A DNA stretch of 64,000 nucleotides from Punica granatum (GCF_007655135.1 NC_045127.1:28066199-28130198), one strand, 5' to 3'. Counted from the first letter of the stretch, positions 11,931-23,035 are shown. Notes: generated from the letters alone by a model not told the origin. Numbers and translations are program-made.

Positions 11931-12739
11931 GATAGACACCCCTGCCAGACCCTCGAACTAGGACTTTCCATGGCGACGGTCGCTTGCACCTCGGGCACGT
12001 TGGAAAATCGACTTAGGACTTCAATTTCAAAACTTGCATTGTACTTTGAACTTATCGAGTCAATGTGAATGACAACATTAGCTTTTGGAAAACTCACGCA
12101 TCGCATGCATCCTACTCATTTATTGTTTTGCATAACAACTAACATCACACCATACAAGTGAGTGAAGACCTCATTCGCAGGTAGACTAACAGCGACCTTT
12201 ACTCTCCCTCCACGGCAAGGCGAGCCGTGGCTCGAGGACTGATGCACCTTCCTTGGCAAAGCTAGCTTCTCTCTAACTCCACGCAATCAAGCATCATCGC
12301 GTGATCGTACACATCTCTTCGCGCAACTGAGCACATCCATCAGCACAACCGAGTGCATCTTTCCGCATCTTGTGAGCATGCCTCCACCTTACTCATGCAC
12401 ACACCCCCGGCACGCTCGCACAACGCCCACCAGGCCAGTTCGCTTCCCTACACTCTTGCATTGAAATCCTGAACAGTTTATGCTCTTTCATTGTTTTCTT
12501 TTCCCATTGCAGGAAATTCCCAACAAGAAGACAGCCTGAATACTGAGTGACCACAATTGAGACAATAAACGTCTCTCATTCAGCTCCTTGGGATTTCAAC
12601 ACTAAGTCCTCATCCTTGCTCCACAAAGCAAGATCGCAAGAAAAATCAGAGTCACTACTTTGCAGTGCCCTGCACTTTTCCTCAGCATTGACCTTTGCTT
12701 TTGCATCACTTGCACTTTCTTATCGAGAATGCATTTACT
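11931..12739 (+). other. post-ORF region where gag-pol is missing
   Basis: The first part resembles 46625-46900 of the full Tat element, the spacer upstream of its gag. No gag start or pol follows. A strong splice-acceptor-like tract (pyrimidine-rich, then TTGCAG) lies at about 12485-12512. I see no gene. Confidence 0.55.
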
Positions 12740-12990
12740 GCATTGGGCTTTGGCCCCGCATCGGGCTCCGGCTCCGCATTTACTGCATCAGGCTTTGGGC
12801 CCACTTTTGGGTTTTGGCCCCGCATCGGGCTTCGGCCCCACTTTTGGGCTTCGGCCCCACCTTTGAGCTTCGGCCCCATATTGGGCCTCAGTCCTGCATT
12901 TACTGCTTTCGGGCCCCGGCCTAGCATTTACTGCTTTTGGGCTCCAGCCCAGCATTTACTACATTCAGGTTTTGACGCCTCGCATTTACT
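12740..12990 (+). repeat. UUCG-type hairpin repeats joined by TTTACTGC linkers
   Basis: Repeated GGGC-TTCG-GCCC and related hairpins, with perfect copies at 12827-12838 and 12846-12857. Variants are GGGC-TTTG-GCCC and a GGGC arm with TCCA. The linkers are CATTTACTGC(A/T)TT. The hairpin and linker are the same building blocks as in the arrays at 21167-22920 and 55121-56309. Confidence 0.8.
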
Positions 12991-14245
12991 GCTTTCAAGC
13001 TCATCTGAAATCCAAAATCGATTTGGATTCAAATTCATCCAAGCGATACTCCGATGAGCAAGTCTAATCCTTTCGCTGCAAAGACCGGAAGTGACAGCTC
13101 CACAAGCAGAGCATGATCCAACTCTCGATCGCAGGAGATACCAGCAAGATCATGCCTCTGATCAAAGAATGGATCTCATCCACCTCTGTTTTGGTCGCCG
13201 ATTGAATGCGGGGGCAATATGCGCAGTCTTCTTTAAACTCTCTTTTGCTTTAATTTAAATGCATTCCCCCAACTAGGCTCTCGACATGAACAAATCCTTC
13301 AATGGAGCATTATGACAGTCTTTGCGACGCCTTATTAGTTTTGTTGGACCTGTTCGACTCGCCTGTCCTCATGGGACCCGACTCCTCGAGCCTTCCCTAG
13401 AACGACTGCTCATGCTTACTCGCAACTAGGGAAAATATGCTTATGTGACTTTAGTCACGGTCTAACCACTCCAGAGTAGTCATGACTAGATTCCCAGAAA
13501 CAAATGCCACCTACACGTGGCACCCCATGGGTCGCGCGCGGGATAAAAAGGGATTTTCTTATGGGACCACCTCATATTTCTTACCACATATTCCCGCATA
13601 ATCACCTAATGCATTGTCTTCTTTGTCATCCTTCACAGGGGCACATTGACCACAGGCGAAGAGCGATGCACGAGTTCACGCTTCCTTGAGAACTTGTCTC
13701 GGACCCTTTCCTTATACTTTGACAAGGGAAGTGTCCGACGATGAGGTACTCCCCTATGAAGTCGAAAACAATGACAATCGAGCGAATCACTCAGCATTGA
13801 TGCAACCGTCTTCCTCGAGCATCCAGTGGCTTCAACAGCGTGCACCCTCCAAGAGGCATGCGATGGAAAGAACAACAAGAGGTGATCGGAGACATCACAC
13901 CAGACGCCTACCACGGGCCACTTCAACAAATGAAGACCGGGGCATCTCCGTTCAACATTCGCGCCAAGACAACCTCGGTTCCCTATTCCACATTGGGCAA
14001 TTTGACATTTTCTTTTCCTAAACAACAGGGGAAATTCACATGTAATGCTTGCAAGGGCAAATGATACGAAGTTCGACTTCCGAGTGCGCGAGAGTCAAAC
14101 TTGCAAGAAAGCCGGCTCTCACAAAATAGGGCTAGCAACATGCAACATGTCTCCACGAGGCGAAGCACACCAAAGTGGCCTCGGCGATGCAAAGTCGAGG
14201 AGTCTCAAAAAAAGACATGGGGCACAAAACAAACCCCAGCTGCAG

Positions 14246-14281
<36 letters not shown>

Positions 14282-14545
14282 AGAGCGAAAAGAAGCGAAA
14301 AAAACCCGCCAATGAAGAGATAGAGAAAAGATGCGGAAAAAACTCGCCAATGAACAAAACAAGGCACCGCCGAGATTTAAAACTCCGGCACCGCCAATTC
14401 GAAGAAGAAATCAACAAACCCCGACAAAAGGGGAGCAGCAAATGCAACTCCTCGATGGAGACAGAACGCAACGCACTCAGAGGTCGAATCCTTCGAATCC
14501 TTCGAACCCTTCGCCCTTGCAAACTCGAGAGACAAAAGAATCGAG
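12991..14545 (+). other. non-coding 3' region of left Tat element
   Basis: About 1.5 kb without a credible gene. It includes a run of 35 A at 14246-14280 and purine-rich sequence around it. The open frames across the A run encode low-complexity Lys or Phe and are not genes. Confidence 0.5.
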
Positions 14546-14720
14546 CCCGCTAGGTCGAAAACCCCTCTGGGCGACCTAGGCAAAAGTTAGGGCAAGAAAG
14601 AGGCACGACTGAAAATCCTGAGGCGGGCGGTCGTGGCAAAAGGAGAGTTCTTCCACTTTAGGTTGAGAGGTGCGGCCCCGAGGTGGGTGACCGTAGCAAA
14701 AGGAGAGCAAAATGAGAGAT
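14546..14720 (+). other. tandem hairpin modules of left Tat 3' region
   Basis: Three stem-loops are each followed by GCAAAA and a purine-rich stretch. They are CTAGGTCG/CGACCTAG (14550-14557 with 14572-14579; inner CCC/GGG), CACGAC/GTCGTG (14604-14609 with 14630-14635) and TGCGG/CCGTA (14671-14675 with 14691-14695, one G-U). The same series follows pol in the full element at 54186-54470. Confidence 0.75.
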
Positions 14721-14906
14721 AGATAAAACTGACCCCCTAGTTTCTCACACATCGTGCGGACTAGGGATCCTCAACGAAAGTGGCCAGATTATCTACTCCA
14801 ACATGATCCTCGATCAGCTCTCCAACACAGCTCAATCGTCCAGCGTGGATTCCTCCTCAAGCACAGTGGACAAACCGAGCATTCTATTCAAGCAGTTTGA
14901 TACAAA

Positions 14907-15714
14907 TGATGCAAATCGTAACACGACTTTAAGGGATCCAGCTCAAGTTCCAATTGGACCGATTACGCGAGCACGAGCAAAGAAGTTTAAAGATGAACTC
15001 AACGGCCTGATTCAAGAGGTTTGGGCTCAAGCAAATTCGTGGAGGCCCACTGGACATGAATCACGTGATCCACAAAGATCCATCAACATTATTCAAGTTA
15101 CAGAAGATTCCGAACAAGGCTAAATTCAGCAAGTGTTTAAGGAAGATTCTAAAATAGTTGATGATCAACAGAAGATAACATCAGATTTGTTTGAAGTTTA
15201 AATCTCATAGAGATATTCTAGGGGTATTTAGATTTTATATCTTTATAGATTATGTCATATCTCTTTTGATATTCTTGGTTTTAATTTCCTTATCTATAGG
15301 AGGAGATATGACCAGATTAGGATTACTTTATGTCTATATATATTCATCTTAGTCAATTTTTAATGAAAGGAACATTCAGAAAATTGTGAGAGTATTCTCT
15401 TTGGTTCTTGAAGAACTAATCGAACTTATCGGAAGTTTCCGTGGCGTTCATCATCGACTTATCAAACGGCTTTCCACCACCGTTTGTGGCGTTTTCATCG
15501 ACTTATCAAGCGGCTTTCCATTACCGTTTGTGGCGTCTTCCTATATACCGAGGTTTTTGTTTCGCATTAAACAACGGGTTGAGGTCAGTTATACCAAGGT
15601 TCTTGTTTTTGTCGTAAACAACGGGTCGAGGGTTCGTCAATCAAATCTGATCGTGGAACGATCTTGGGTTCCTTTAGTTGTCGGGTCTCGTCATTCTTGG
15701 CGGGAATCGCATCA
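14907..15714 (+). repeat. 5' LTR of nested CRM-like element (808 bp)
   Basis: Direct repeat of 19313-20120. A TATA-like CTATATATA sits at 15334-15342; the 3' LTR has TATAGATA there. Direct repeats of about 50 bp (ACTTATCAARCGGCTTTCCA with CCGTTTGTGGCG) lie near 15455-15535. The long frame at 15386-15784 crosses the LTR end and is not a gene. Confidence 0.92.
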
Positions 15715-15716
15715 TT

Positions 15717-15728
15717 TGGTATCAGAGC
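15717..15728 (+). other. primer binding site, tRNA-iMet type
   Basis: TGGTATCAGAGC starts three bases after the spacer following the LTR end at 15714, the standard position for reverse-transcription priming. Confidence 0.85.
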
Positions 15729-16391
15729 ATCAGGTTCCAAATCGGGTTTATCCTATCCATTTTTTTTTTGTGTCAATTTGCTGAGTTTCACTTCATCGAG
15801 TATGTTCTTTGTGGATTGTTAGCAGCAAAAAAAAAGAGCTGAAAAAAAAAATTTCGGCCAAAAAAAAAATACAGAGCTGAAAAAAAAAGAGCTGAAAAAG
15901 AAAAAATCGGCCAAAAAAAATACAGAGCTGAAAAAAAAAAGAAGGGTCGAAAGAAAAGAAATAAGACATCGTTGTCAATTTGATCCAAATTCTTTACATC
16001 AGACCATTCTAAAGTTGTTATTTCCCTTTCTTTGTGATCTACATTGATTTTGATTCCAGAATTTCATATAACATTCTGATATACTTCATTCTGGTTGCCT
16101 TTTCTCTTGCTTCTTTTCTTCTTGAAATTTCCTTTGAATATTATTTTCCTTGGTAAGTTCTTGGGGAATTGCTGCTGGAAATTTTGGAGAATTGTTTGTT
16201 TAGTTCCAAAAGATCTTAAAGAGAATTATTGAGTGGAAAAAAAGGCAGGAGTGGTAAGAACATTAGAGGGTTAAAAGCCACGTTTGTTTGAGTGAAAACA
16301 CGAGTGTAGAGTGATTCACATTCTTGAGTGTAAACACGTAAGGGAGAGAATTGTGAGGTCCTTTTTTTTCTAACTTTATTTTGCAGCAATC
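15729..16391 (+). other. leader of nested CRM-like element
   Basis: Non-coding leader. A short repeat of GAGCTGAAAAAAAA and TCGGCCAAAAAAAA units occurs at about 15836-15950. No gene is seen. Confidence 0.7.
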
Positions 16392-17231
16392 ATGTCTCAC
16401 AACAGTGCTAAGAGTATTCCCGAAGGTGCTACGGAATTAGCTGATTCGAAAATACTTATAGAGGCCATGATGAGTGAGATGAGGCGTGTGATGAGGTTGG
16501 AGTTTGAGCAGTTTCATGAACGGATAGATCTGATGGAGAATAAACGTGTGGAGCAGCCACAAAACTCTCTTAATGCATGTAGGAAGGAAATAGTTCAACC
16601 GAGGGAAGTGAGGGTTGAAGATGAAGAGAATTATGGGGCTAGTTTTGATGAAGATGATCGAGATTCAGTTGTTAGTAATAGGAAACATGGAGGGCGGTTT
16701 AGAGAAGATAGGAATCGGGAAGACAAGAACTTGGGTAGTATTAAGATGAAATTCCCATCGTTCCAAAGAAAGAGTGATCCCGATGACATGCCCCCATTGG
16801 AGGACGTTCCCGAGGAGAAATATTTAGCTCCAGATGCATTAACATTGGTGGCAAGGAGAGCATTGAGCTTGCAAATAAAAGGAGTTGAAGAAATACAGCG
16901 GGAGAACATCTTTCACACTAGGTGCTACATCAAAGACAAGGTATGTAGTGTGATTATAGATGATGGTAGTTGTACTAATGTCGCAAGCATAACAATGGTG
17001 GAAAAATTGGGACTACCCATGCTGAAGCACCCCAAGCCATACAAATTGCAATGGTTAAATGATAGTGGTGAAATAAGGGTGGACAAGCAAGTGTTAGTTG
17101 CATTTCGAATCGGTAAATACGAAGATGAAGTGTTGTGTGATGTAATACTGATGCAAGCGGGACATTTGTTGCTTGGACGTCCATGGCAATTTGATAGGCG
17201 TGTGAAGCATGATGGCTTTACGAACAAATAG
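16392..17231 (+). pseudogene. gag: gag-protease fragment of nested CRM-like element
   Basis: A 279-residue frame starting MSHNSAKS. The gag N-terminus, with a coiled-coil-like Met/Glu-rich stretch and an acidic linker, runs to about residue 135. It then jumps directly into the protease region (RENIFHTRCYIKDKVC). The gag core and zinc knuckle present in the element at 1-5671 are missing, an in-frame deletion near 16788. The protease motif reads IDDGS. The frame stops at 17229-17231, where the related element continues into the Lys/Glu-rich linker. Confidence 0.85.
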
Positions 17232-17319
17232 TCCTTTGTACTTAATCAACGATCAATCACTCTTGTACCATTGACTCCGCAGCAAGTACATGAGGATCAA
17301 GTGAGATTGCAAAAAGAGA

Positions 17320-18354
17320 GTGATCAAAAGAAAGAGAGTGAACAGAAGAAAACGAGGGAAAATCAGAGAGAGGCCGAGAAAAATGAGAGAGAAAAAGAAA
17401 ATCAAAATTCGGCCATTGAGAGAAAATCAGAGAGAAAACAAAAGAATTTTTATGCAAACATGGGAGAAATTAGGCAAGCAATGTTTTTTAAATCAGCCGA
17501 TGATTGTACTTTTGTACAAAGAGGCATTTTTCAATACTAACGAACTTGATATCTCTCTTCCTAGTTCTGTTGTTTCTCTTTTGCAGGAGTATGAGGATGT
17601 CTTTCCCGAGGAAACACCACATGGCTTACCTCCAATCCGAGGGATTGAACATCAAATTGATTTTGTTCCCGGTGCGACAATTCCAAACCGACCAGCTTAT
17701 AGGAGCAATCTTGAGGAGACAAAGGAGCTTCAACGGCAGATAAGTGAGTTGTTGGAGAAAGGGTACGTGAGGGAAAGCATGAGTCCATGCGCCGTTCCGG
17801 TTAAACTTGTACCTAAGAAGGATGGGACGTGGAGAATGTGCGTTGATTGCCGAGCAATCAACAACGTAACGGTAAAGTATCGTCATCCTATTCCTCGCTT
17901 AGATGATATGTTAGATGAGCTACATGGTTTTTGTGTATTTTCTAAAATTGATTTAAAGAGTGGTTATCATCAGATTAGAATGAAAGAAGGAGATGAATGG
18001 AAAACTGCCTTTAAAACAAAATACGGTTTGTATGAATGGTTAGTTATGCCTTTTGGTTTGACTAATGCTCCAAGCACCTTTACGAGACTTATGAATCGTG
18101 TTTTGCGTGCATTTATAGGTAGATTTGTGGTTGTCAACTTTGATGATATACTCGTTTACAGCAAAAACTTAGATGATCATAAGGTACATTTGAAATCTGT
18201 TTTAGATGTGTTTAGGAAGGAAAAGTTATCGGTGCATGAATCTCTTGGTGGAGGATTAATGGGACATTTTGGAATTGCAAAGACTTTAGCTACTTTGCAA
18301 GAACACTTCTATTGGCCACATATGAAAAGAGATGTTGAGAGAATTTGTGGTTGA
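17320..18354 (+). pseudogene. pol: reverse transcriptase fused to integrase zinc finger by deletion
   Basis: A 344-residue frame with a Lys/Arg/Glu linker, then RT from about residue 150. The catalytic box reads NFDD instead of YFDD (a Tyr-to-Asn change), which should impair polymerase activity. Shortly after, at VFRKEKLS, sequence jumps straight to the HHCC zinc-finger region of integrase ([11 protein letters not shown]). The RT thumb and connection and all of RNase H are deleted, near 18230. A TGA at 18352-18354 interrupts the zinc finger, but the same frame continues beyond it into integrase. Confidence 0.88.
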
Positions 18355-18384
18355 TGCATTACGTGTAGGCAAGGTAAATCCAGA

Positions 18385-18906
18385 GTGCAGCCTAACGGTT
18401 TGTATACTCCTTTACCAATTCCTAGTGAGCCTTGGATTGATATTTCAATGGACTTTGTGTTAGGATTACCTAGGACTAAACGTGGGAGAGATTCAATTTT
18501 TGTGGTTATGGATAGATTTTCTAAGATGGCACACTTTATTCCATGTCACAAAACGGATTATGCCTCGCATGTTGCTGATTTGTTCTTTAGGGAGATTGTG
18601 AGGTTACATAGCATGCCTAGAACAATTGTTTCGGATAGAGATGCTAAGTTCTTGAGCTATTTTTGGAAGACTTTGTGGTGTAAGTTAGGTACTAAGCTGT
18701 TATTTTCTACTACTTGTCACCCACAAACTGATGGTCAAACGGAAGTAGTAAATAGAACTTTGTCTACTTTGTTGACGGCAATCATAAAAAAAACATTAAA
18801 ACATGGGAAGAGTGTTTACCACATGTTGAGTTTGCTTATAACAGATCTGTTCATTCCGCTACTAAATTTTCACCATTTGAAGTTGTTTATGGATTTAATC
18901 CTTTAA
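18385..18906 (+). pseudogene. int: integrase core of nested CRM-like element
   Basis: Integrase catalytic core with D23, D84 and E120 in this frame; the last two are 35 residues apart as expected. It is in the same frame as the upstream piece, separated by the TGA at 18352. After about 18790, at a run of A in the codons following the TLLTAIIKK block, the homologous sequence continues in another frame. The last 35 or so residues of this frame are therefore out of register. Confidence 0.88.
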
Positions 18907-18911
18907 CTCCA

Positions 18912-19529
18912 TTGGATTTATCTCCTTTACCTTTGACTGAGCATGTTAATTTAGATGGCAAAAAAAAAGCTGAATTTGTCAAGCAGATTCATGAGAAAAC
19001 AAGACTCAACATTGAGCGAAAAACGGAGCAGTATACAAAACACGCCAACAAGGGCCGTCATAAGCTGATTTTTGAACCCGGAGATTGGGTTTGGTTGCAT
19101 ATGAGGAAAGAGAGATTTCCGGCGCAAAGACGTTCCAAACTGCTTCCAAGAGGAGATGGACCTTTTCAAGTCCTGGAGCGCATCAATGACAATGCTTATA
19201 AACTAGACTTACCTGGTGAGTACAATGTAAGTGCTACTTTTAATGTTGCTGATTTGCTTCCTTTTGATGTAGGTGATGATTTGAGGACAAATCCTTTTCA
19301 AGAGGAGGGGAATGATGCAAATCGTAACACGACTTTAAGGGATCCAGCTCAAGTTCCAATTGGACCGATTACGCGAGCACGAGCAAAGAAGTTTAAAGAT
19401 GAACTCAACGGCCTGATTCAAGAGGTTTGGGCTCAAGCAAATTCGTGGAGGCTCACTGGACATGAATCACGTGATCCACAAAGATCCATCAACATTATTC
19501 AAGTTACAGAAGATTCCGAACAAGGCTAA
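18912..19529 (+). pseudogene. int: integrase C-terminus with LTR-encoded tail
   Basis: A 205-residue frame covering the end of pol. It includes the GPY/F-like region ([16 protein letters not shown], then GPFQVL and YKLDLPGEY). It crosses into the 3' LTR at 19313 and ends at 19529. The LTR-encoded part holds [11 protein letters not shown], the counterpart of GPVSRARAKK in the minus-strand element. Coding into the 3' LTR is reported for part of the CRM clade, where the tail is linked to integration targeting. That link here is inference. Confidence 0.85.
19301..19312 (+). other. polypurine tract
   Basis: AGAGGAGGGGAA directly precedes the 3' LTR at 19313. It is the plus-strand priming site and here is also part of the coding frame. 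Confidence 0.85.
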
Positions 19530-20120
19530 ATTCAGCAAGTGTTTAAGGAAGCTTCTAGAATAGTTGATGATCAACAGAAGATAACATCAGATTTGTTTGA
19601 AGTTTAAATCTCATAGAGATATTCTAGGGATATTTAGATTTTATATCTTTATAGATTATGTCATATCTCTATTGATATTCTTGGTTTTAATTTCCTTATC
19701 TATAGGAGGAGATATGACCAGATTAGGATTACTTTATGTCTATAGATATTCATCTTAGTCAATTTTTAATGAAAGGAACATTCAGAAAATTGTGAGAGTA
19801 TTCTCTTTGGTTCTTGAAGAACTAATCGAACTTATCGGAAGTTTCCGTGGCGTTCATCATCGACTTATCAAACGGCTTTCCACCACCGTTTGTGGCGTTT
19901 TCATCGACTTATCAAGCGGCTTTCCATTACCGTTTGTGGCGTCTTCCTATATACCGAGGTTTTTGTTTCGCATTAAACAACTGGTTGAGGTCAGTTATAC
20001 CAAGGTTCTTGTTTTTATCGTAAACAACGGGTCGAGGGTTCGTCAATCAAATCTGATCGTGGAACGATCTTGGGTTCCTTTAGTTGTCGGGTCTCGTCAT
20101 TCTTGGCGGGAATCGCATCA
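19313..20120 (+). repeat. 3' LTR of nested CRM-like element (808 bp)
   Basis: It has the same length as the 5' LTR. The eight differences seen by eye include both members of adjacent changes near 19551-19557. It encodes the tail of pol to 19529. Confidence 0.92.
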
Positions 20121-21166
20121 ACTTACACAACAGAAGAACATAGGGAAAAGGGTACATCTTGTTACAGGCGTGAACTCATGTATCCTTTTAGCCTGGGGCA
20201 ACGCGTTCCCCTAAGCTTTCTCTTTTCTGTTTGTCCTTGCATAACTCCGGAATGGGTCACAGCCGCCCTTCTACAGGCTACCACAAAGCCGAAATCCCAG
20301 ACATTCCTTTCTGAGGTCTAGTCATAGTATTATGGAAATGGTCAGACCGAGTCAGATCAAATCTAGGCAAAAATCCCCATGCGGGTCACAAGCGCAACTG
20401 CCCTATGGTACCTTGACAAGAAGGGTCCTAAGTCGACGGGCGCGTCGAATAATCGACAGAGCCGCTAGGGTATCATTAAGAATGTCTCAATATGCTCGTA
20501 CATGGCCAACAGGAGCCTTGGAGGCCTCGCATTGAGGCCTTCGAAAGTGGGATCTCATTTGTATCCCCAAAGCAAGAACTCTCTACGGGTTGCCCAGGCG
20601 ACCCGAAACTGAAGAACATGCGTCGCGAACACATTCTTTTGCCTGTGCTTATAAATTGCTAGTAATCCTATGACTTACTAATGATGTCAGGATCACAGGT
20701 ACAACAAACGTTAGAACTATGGCAGACTCTGATCCCCGGTCCAAGAGGGTACGTAGGCGCTCTCAGAGCTCGAGTCCCGCATCGCTAGACGCCGGTCCCT
20801 AGCAAATGAACAACCGCCCAACCAGCAATGAGCAACCGCCTCGCAAGCAAAAATCCCATAGGCGAGACCAGGACATTCCTAACAAGCAATCGCTTCAGCG
20901 GCGAGACCAGCTGCCAACAAGAGTAACAAACAATCGATCCAATAGCAGGGTCGACTTTTGGCGAATCAGACGCACAACCGCCCGAGGGGCGAAGCGAGCC
21001 TCCAACAAAGCACAACCACCCCGGCGGCAATGCAAGCCACGCCTACCACTACACTATCCCAACAAAGCCACGACCCAATGCCAAGCCCCCCTCTTCGGCG
21101 CCCCGCGCCATTCCCTAACACTAGTCACTGCTTCTACATTCCCTGCATTTTCGCAACATGCCCACC
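20121..21166 (+). other. left Tat 3' region between CRM insertion and hairpin array
   Basis: About 1 kb of non-coding Tat sequence. Short CGAGACCA and AACAAGC phrases recur near 20820-20930. I see no gene. Confidence 0.5.
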
Positions 21167-22920
21167 TTTACTGCTTTCTGGACATCGTGTCCATATTTAT
21201 TGCTTTTCGGACTTCGCGTCCATCTTTACTGCTTTTGGGACTTCGCGTCCAGGACTTCGTGTCCATTTTACCGCTTTTCGGACTTCGCGTCCAGGACTTC
21301 GTGTCCATCTTTACCGCTTTTCGGACTTCGCGTCCAGGACTTCGTGTCCATCTTTACCGCTTTTCGGACTTCGCGTCCAGGACTTCGTGTCCATCTTTAC
21401 CGCTTTTCGGACTTCGCGTCCAGGACTTCGTGTCTGCATCTTTACTGCATTTTGGACTTCGTGTCTACATTCATTGCATTCCGGACTTCGTGTCCGTGTC
21501 TACTGCATTCCGGACTTCGTGTCCTCATTTACTGCTTTCTGGACTTCGTGTCCGCATTCACTGCATTCCGGACTTCGCGTCCGCATCTACTGCATTTTGG
21601 ACTTCGTGTCCACATTCATTGCATTCCGGACTTCGTATCCGTGTCTTCTGCATTCCGGACTTCGTGTCCTCATTTACTGCTTTCCTGACTTCGTGTCCGC
21701 ATTCACTGCATTTTGGACTTCGTGTCCGCATATACTGCATTTTGGACTTCGTGTCCGCACTTACTGCATTTCGGACTTCGTGTCCGCATTCATTGTTTTT
21801 TGGACTTCGTGTCCGCACTCACTGTTTTTCGGACTTCGTGTCTGTATCTACTGCATTTCGGATTTCGTGTCCTCATTTACTACTTTCCAGACTTCGTGTC
21901 TGCATTCACTGCATTCCGGACTTCGTGTCCTCATCTACTACATTTCGGACTTCGTGTCCGCATTCACTGCTTTTCGGACTTCGTGTCCTCATTTACTGCT
22001 TTCCAGACTTCGTGTCTACATTCATTGCATTCTGGACTTCGGTTCCGCATCTACTGCATTTCGGACTTCGTGTCCGCATTCACTGTTCTTCGGACTTCGT
22101 GTCCTCATTTACTGCTTTCCAGACTTCGTGTCTGCATTTACTGCTTTCCGAACTTTGTGTCCGCATCTACTGCTTTTCGGACTTCGTGTCCTCATTTATT
22201 GCTTTCCAGACTTCGTGTCTGCATTCACTGCATTCCGGACTTCGTGTCCGCATCTACTGCATTTTGGACTTCGTGTCCACATTCACTGTTCTTCGGACTT
22301 CGTGTTCGCATTCACTGTTCTTCGGACTTCGTGTCCTCATTTACTGCTTCCCGGACTTCGTGTCCGCATTTACTGCATTTCGGACTTCGTGTCCGCATTC
22401 ACTGTTCTTCGGACTTCGTGTCCACATCATCTACATTTCGGACTTCATGTCCGCATTCACTGTTCTTCGGACTTCGTGTCCTCATTTATTGCATTCCGGA
22501 CCTCGTGTCCACATCTACTGCTTTCCGGACTTCGTGTCCGCATTTACTATTTTTGGACTTCGTGTCATCACTTACTACATTCCGGACTTTGTGTCCGCAT
22601 CCACTACATTTTGGACTTCGTGTCCTCATCTACCACTTTCGGACTTCGTGTCCTCGTTTACTACTTTCCGGACTTCATATCCGCATCTACTCCGTTTCGG
22701 ATTTCGTGTCCTCATTTACTGCTTTTAGGACTTCGTGTCCACACCTACTTCGTTTCGGGCTTCATATCTTCATTTACTACGTTTCAGATTTCGTGCCCGT
22801 ATTTACTGCATTTTGGACTTCGTGTCTACTTTTACTGTTTTTCGGACTTCGTGTCCATATCGCTTTCTGGACTTCTTGTCCACATTTAATGTCTTTCAAG
22901 TATGCGTCCACATTTACTAA
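21167..22920 (+). repeat. hairpin-bearing tandem array, 43- and 29-bp units
   Basis: It begins with about four units of 43 bp (21239-21440), each holding two hairpins. Then come roughly fifty units of about 29 bp. Each unit has GGAC-TTCGY-GTCC and a linker such as GCATTCACTGCATTCC. Some units change both arms together: AGAC...GTCT occurs at 21889-21901, 22005-22017, 22131-22143 and 22208-22220. The forward frames are mostly open and give long Phe/Ser/Leu/His repeats; these are by-products of the array. Confidence 0.92.
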
Positions 22921-23021
22921 CTTATGGCCTTTACTATTTTGCAACAGGCCAGACGATCGCCAGAACCAAACGAGGTGCTTCTCATAGTCTTTGGCTGCAT
23001 CCTCTATCCGAGCACGCAACT

Positions 23022-23035
23022 AAAGAGGGGCAAGC
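23022..23035 (+). other. polypurine tract of left Tat element
   Basis: AAAGAGGGGCAAGC immediately precedes the LTR start TGTCAGCACCC at 23036. It is nearly identical to 56552-56565 of the full element. Confidence 0.8.

Larger units (their letters stand above)
14907..20120 (+). mobile_element. CRM-like Ty3/gypsy element with internal deletions
   Basis: A complete-ended plus-strand element with 808-bp LTRs at both ends (TGATGC...GCATCA). By eye they differ at 8 sites, about 1.0%. It has a tRNA-iMet primer site, broken gag-pol and a polypurine tract. It is nested in the left Tat element. The flanking 5 bases differ (ACAAA on the left, ACTTA on the right), so no clear target duplication exists. 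It lacks most of gag, the zinc knuckle, the end of RT and all of RNase H, so it cannot be autonomous. Confidence 0.92.

Noticed and set aside
14246..14280. Poly-A tail of a SINE or retrogene
   Set aside because: No upstream RNA polymerase III boxes or gene sequence, and no flanking duplication were seen. It is more likely a homopolymer expansion in the Tat 3' region.
14803..15123. A 106-codon gene
   Set aside because: Its second half is the LTR-encoded tail of the CRM-like pol and its first half is unrelated Tat flank, so the frame is a chance join.
15386..15784. A 132-codon frame in the CRM-like LTR, repeated at 19792
   Set aside because: It spans LTR repeats and the primer site, has no known similarity and is present only because the LTR is duplicated.
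21167..22920. CRISPR-like array appearance
   Set aside because: The repeats are directly abutting and degenerate, with no unique spacers, and they lie within a plant retrotransposon.
20806..22987. Long forward frames of 424-643 codons rich in Phe, Ser, Leu and His
   Set aside because: They are products of the 29/43-bp hairpin array. All frames are open because the unit lacks stops, and there is no domain or codon signal.
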